Shown: positions 60,990 through 64,000 of the stretch, one piece after another
Layout of the letters: each line of letters begins with the position of its first letter
Position numbering within the stretch: the first letter of the stretch is position 1
Assembly: GCF_014855515.1 (NCBI RefSeq)
Contig: NZ_JACYFK010000003.1
Location: 310,001 to 374,000, forward strand
DNA: 64,000 bases
DNA from: Euzebyella marina
GTDB taxonomy: Bacteria > Bacteroidota > Bacteroidia > Flavobacteriales > Flavobacteriaceae
Direction of reading: 5' to 3'
Position numbers and translations under genes: made by a program
The notes under the pieces: model-generated
The model's input: only the letters and a program-made list of their open reading frames with translations
What the model was told of the DNA's origin: nothing
Databases searched by the model: none

Positions 60990-62327
60990 TCAATCCAAAC
61001 AGCCAACATAATTGGGGTTGTTCGATTCTGACTGTGGGACTAGAAATTTAAGATTGGGATTATATTCCCCTCCCTTGAAATAAGGCCCCCATGGAAACAC
61101 ACTAGAGGGCATCATATCATAAACATCCACAAGTCTTCTTAGGTCTCCCAGTCGATGACCGGTACTGAACAACCAAAAGGCACGTTCTGAAAAATGGGCC
61201 AGCAACAGGTCTTCGCCACTAATTCCTGAGAGGTCTAACTCTGATAGACCCATTGCGGCCCTAAGTTCATTATGTATATTCTCGACGGTTTGGGCATCAT
61301 CTGCACTAGCGGCCGCCTCGGCTTCGATCAACCTTGCTTCTATTCCTGAGGCCAAGGCCACGGGTACACTGGAGGAATTGAATTTGAGTTGGTTGTAATA
61401 CAGGGTAATATCATCTTGTCCAAATTCCGTGCCCCCGTCCCAAGGTGTCCGGGGATCCATAGCGGAGCGGTACATTAGACCATTGCCGCCTTTGCCATCT
61501 GCTATAGAAAACTGACGGCGAACAGTGGTCATTATATAAATACCGTTCTCTTGTCTACGACTGTTGTCCGATTGTTCAATATTGTAAACAAAATCTGATG
61601 GAACAGCAGCTACTTCGCCAGCCGCGGCATCAATTTGTCCTAGGCCCAAAAGGGAGCGGGCCTTGCCTAACCGCCCCAGGTTGGCCAATTTATCGTTGCT
61701 GCCGGCGTTGGTGATGGCTTGATCAAACCATTCGACCGCAGCATTAAACATTTGCTCAGTAGTCAAAGGCTCCCCATAGATCAATTCACCTCCGTCGGCA
61801 GGTGCCTTGCTAAAGGGAACCCCACCGCAAAAGGTTTCTGCGAACATGACATAGGCATACCCAACGATACTTTGCATCTCGCTTTCCACTTCTGGATTTC
61901 CGCCGAAATTGGCAAGAAGGTCTATAGTAGTTTCGGCCCCGGTTCGTGATCTGTGCAGGTTACCATAAATTGTATTTATGTCACCGTTAATATCTTGAAG
62001 GTTTCGGGTATCAGCCTCACGTCTAGTGGGGAAGGTTCCAGAATAACTATACTCATCAGCCATAAGGCCGCTCATAACGATTAGGCCCGTGGTAGCCCCA
62101 TGGCCTGCTGCGGAACCGCTCATGGCCACGGCAAGATCTCCCAAAGAACCCGCGCGTAGGGTTTGTATACCGGCTTCGCTATTAAGTGATTCCGGTGTAA
62201 CAATATCAGGATCTGTAACTTCTACCACCGAATCGCAAGAAATACTCAACGATGTAAGTACAACCAAAACAACGACATTAAAGATCAATCTGGAATAGTT
62301 GTTTTTTATTTTCAGTAATGTTCTCAT
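60990..62327 (-). CDS. SusD/RagB-family outer-membrane lipoprotein
   Basis: 445 residues. Lipobox TSLSISC (Cys near residue 31). The helical TPR-like SusD fold is seen: NSEAGIQTLRAGSLGDLAVA, IVGYAYVMFAETFCGGVPFS, EPLTTEQMFNAAVEWFDQAI, FNSSSVPVALASGIEARLIE, HFSERAFWLFSTGHRLGDLR. SusD proteins form the lid of a TonB-dependent SusC transporter for glycans or peptides at the cell surface. It is downstream of SusC in the same direction. The substrate is not predictable. Confidence 0.88.
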   Translation of the reverse strand: MRTLLKIKNNYSRLIFNVVVLVVLTSLSISCDSVVEVTDPDIVTPESLNSEAGIQTLRAGSLGDLAVAMSGSAAGHGATTGLIVMSGLMADEYSYSGTFPTRREADTRNLQDINGDINTIYGNLHRSRTGAETTIDLLANFGGNPEVESEMQSIVGYAYVMFAETFCGGVPFSKAPADGGELIYGEPLTTEQMFNAAVEWFDQAITNAGSNDKLANLGRLGKARSLLGLGQIDAAAGEVAAVPSDFVYNIEQSDNSRRQENGIYIMTTVRRQFSIADGKGGNGLMYRSAMDPRTPWDGGTEFGQDDITLYYNQLKFNSSSVPVALASGIEARLIEAEAAASADDAQTVENIHNELRAAMGLSELDLSGISGEDLLLAHFSERAFWLFSTGHRLGDLRRLVDVYDMMPSSVFPWGPYFKGGEYNPNLKFLVPQSESNNPNYVGCLD

Positions 62328-62346
62328 TTTCTTAGATTTTTTTATA

Positions 62347-64000
62347 TTAAAAAGATAGGTTTAGCCTTGCTTTCCAAGAACGCACGGGTGGTTGACTGAG
62401 AAATTCCTCAGTAGTAAAATTGGCTTGCCCCTCAGAACTTATTTCCGGATCAAGTCCCGTGTAGTCGGTCCATACACCCAAGTTTTGCCCGGAAAGCGTC
62501 AGGCTTATACGATCAAAACCAAGTTGACTCGAAAAGGTGACAGGCGCATTATAGGTCAACGAAATTTCACGTAGCCTCCAAAACGAAGCATCTTCGATAT
62601 AACCAGCATTAGTGCCCAAAAATTTTGATGCAACGGCCCTTGCCTGATCGGCAAGCGAGGCATTGGGATCGTTCAGTTCTTGGTTGTTACTATTCCCGTT
62701 TCGCCAAGTACCGGTGTTGTTATAAAGTTTTTGACCACCCCTGTAGTTTAAGAGTCCTCTTAGCACAAATTGATTTTCGAAAAAACTAAGTGTTGGGGTA
62801 AATGAAATATCGGTAGTGGCAAACGGCGTACCTAAGTACCCTACTTCCCCAACTTGTATCTCATCCTGCCCAATGAAACCATCGCCATTGGCATCGTTAA
62901 AAGTATAGGTTTCATCCCAGTAACCGCCAAGGGGAAAGCCTTCAACGTGACGTTGTTGACCAAAAATGACCGGTTGTATGCCCTCACCCAATTCTATCAA
63001 TTCATTATCTATGAACGAACCCACAAAATCGACCCCAAAGAAAAACTTATCGGTTTCGATGATTCTTGTATTCAATCCAATTTCAATACCCGAGTTTTTA
63101 ACGGAACCCAAATTTTCAAAGCGCCCTTCGCCCACGCCGAGCGATAAGGGCAATTGCCTAAATATAAGAGCATCTTCGGTACGTTTATTAAAATAGGTCA
63201 TTTCAAAGCCAATTTTTTCGGACAATAGTTTCGCATCAAAGCCGAACTCAACTTCCGTTGACCGCTCTGGGGTTAAGTCGGAGTTTCCAACGCTGCCAAT
63301 AGTGACCCCGGTAACACTTTGTCCGTCCAGTGTAGCGGCTATGGGATTGAAAAACCTCAGCGCATCATTGGTGCCCGGTTGTACCCCCGAGGCTCCCCAG
63401 GCTCCCCTAAGCCGTAACGAGCTTATGCCATATTTGTCGGAATCATTGAAAAATTCTTCTTCCGAAATCAGCCAAGAAGCACTCACTTTGGGGTAAAATA
63501 CCGAATTGAACGAGGCACCAAAAGAACTCCCGCGATCGGCCCGTACGGCACCAGTCACGAACAATTTGTCATTAAAACCGATCTGTTCCTCCACAAAGAC
63601 CCCTACGGTACGCGACTCGATGGTCTGTTCGTTACTTTGTGTTACTGCTGCCCCCGCAATAGAATTACTACCCGCAACCAACTGAAGACCGGTTGCGAAG
63701 GTGCCTTGCGAAAGATTCTGTAAATATTGGAATCCAAGGGAAGTTCTGGAATTTATGCCCTCCCAAAGATCTGTTTTGTAAGAACCTACGGCATCCAAAG
63801 TATAGACAAAATCGTTGAACCTATTAGAGAACCGGGCACCTTCGTCGTAGTTTAGAAAATCAGGGGCTTCACCCGTGGGGAAAAACTGACTGTCCCAACG
63901 GGATGTAAAATCTAGGCCTCCGGAGGCTCTTAGGTTCAATTTTTCAGAGGGTTGCCAAATGAGTTCAAGACCACTGGTAAAACGATTGATTATTTGCCGG
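62347..64000 (-). CDS. SusC/RagA-type TonB-dependent outer-membrane transporter (partial)
   Basis: The frame is open to the right edge, so the N-terminus (signal, carboxypeptidase-like domain, plug) lies outside the window. The visible ~550 residues are the beta-barrel: LFVTGAVRADRGSSFGASFN, YFNKRTEDALIFRQLPLSLG, FENLGSVKNSGIEIGLNTRI, FVLRGLLNYRGGQKLYNNTG, WRLREISLTYNAP and the terminal WKARLNLSF. This is the SusC barrel that imports a large nutrient with the help of TonB. It begins the SusC-SusD pair that ends at the terminator near 60950. Confidence 0.9.
   Translation of the reverse strand, partial: RQIINRFTSGLELIWQPSEKLNLRASGGLDFTSRWDSQFFPTGEAPDFLNYDEGARFSNRFNDFVYTLDAVGSYKTDLWEGINSRTSLGFQYLQNLSQGTFATGLQLVAGSNSIAGAAVTQSNEQTIESRTVGVFVEEQIGFNDKLFVTGAVRADRGSSFGASFNSVFYPKVSASWLISEEEFFNDSDKYGISSLRLRGAWGASGVQPGTNDALRFFNPIAATLDGQSVTGVTIGSVGNSDLTPERSTEVEFGFDAKLLSEKIGFEMTYFNKRTEDALIFRQLPLSLGVGEGRFENLGSVKNSGIEIGLNTRIIETDKFFFGVDFVGSFIDNELIELGEGIQPVIFGQQRHVEGFPLGGYWDETYTFNDANGDGFIGQDEIQVGEVGYLGTPFATTDISFTPTLSFFENQFVLRGLLNYRGGQKLYNNTGTWRNGNSNNQELNDPNASLADQARAVASKFLGTNAGYIEDASFWRLREISLTYNAPVTFSSQLGFDRISLTLSGQNLGVWTDYTGLDPEISSEGQANFTTEEFLSQPPVRSWKARLNLSF

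Noticed and set aside
1-64000. Mobile element hallmarks (transposase, integrase, relaxase, att sites) expected for a resistance island
   Set aside because: None was seen in any of the frames; transfer is only suggested by the remnants and by archaeal-type enzymes.

Overview
The window looks like chromosomal DNA of a marine-type Bacteroidota, most likely a flavobacterium. The evidence is a SusC/SusD pair at the right edge, a giant secreted protein with a Por-type (type IX) C-terminal sorting domain, several promoters of the Bacteroidota TTTG / TAnnTTTG type, and many SPII lipoproteins. I see no rRNA, tRNA, CRISPR array, transposase, integrase or conjugation gene.

Left part (1-20630, plus strand). 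A truncated CaCA exchanger, small proteins and a universal stress protein lead to an island of metal genes. The island opens with a 3' remnant of a ZntA-type ATPase, the 1802-residue secreted PQQ-type sugar dehydrogenase/malectin/PKD protein, and a 5'-truncated Fur gene. Then come an STAS protein and an intact ZntA-like P1B-ATPase. A dihaem oxidoreductase lipoprotein, a Rieske lipoprotein and an outer-membrane barrel follow as one unit. From 13962 to 20630 there is a long mercury-type cluster: an ArsR regulator with its operator, a MerT-HMA fusion, a MerA-position flavoprotein lacking the usual MerA features, a methyltransferase, a GDCCVxC protein, a CsoR-family regulator with its own G-tract operator, a thioredoxin-like protein, an outer-membrane protein, a secreted HMA protein, a second MerT-like protein and an NHL-repeat lipoprotein.

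Middle part (20656-50748, minus strand). A lipoprotein, an FMN-binding protein, a cardiolipin-synthase-like enzyme, an MFS pump and a CopB-type copper ATPase lead into a long, tightly spaced run of energy-metabolism and stress genes. These are PRPP synthetase, an AMP-phosphorylase-like enzyme, a beta-CASP nuclease, an ATP-cone/Mrr-like nuclease, a K+ channel, Usp proteins, D-lactate dehydrogenase, phosphoketolase, acetate kinase, glucan phosphorylase, a GH13 enzyme, a dicarboxylate symporter, archaeal-type class I aldolase, type II (archaeal-type) GAPDH, NhaA, NDH-2 and a lycopene-cyclase-like membrane protein. Read together they could form a substrate-level ATP module for low-oxygen or starvation conditions, fed by glycogen and perhaps by nucleotides.

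Right part. 51012-56640 (minus) is a copper-type envelope island: DUF5676 and SHOCT membrane proteins, an HMA chaperone, a Met-rich lipoprotein, two c-type cytochromes, a barrel protein, an HMA-AraC fusion regulator and an HYC_CC_PP protein. A 421-bp intergenic region with a perfect 26-bp palindrome separates it from a plus-strand Rieske protein. A DUF6503 protein, a fused MFS/spermidine-synthase protein and the SusD and SusC genes complete the window; SusC is cut by the edge. Functional calls rest on motifs and remembered family features; no database search was run.
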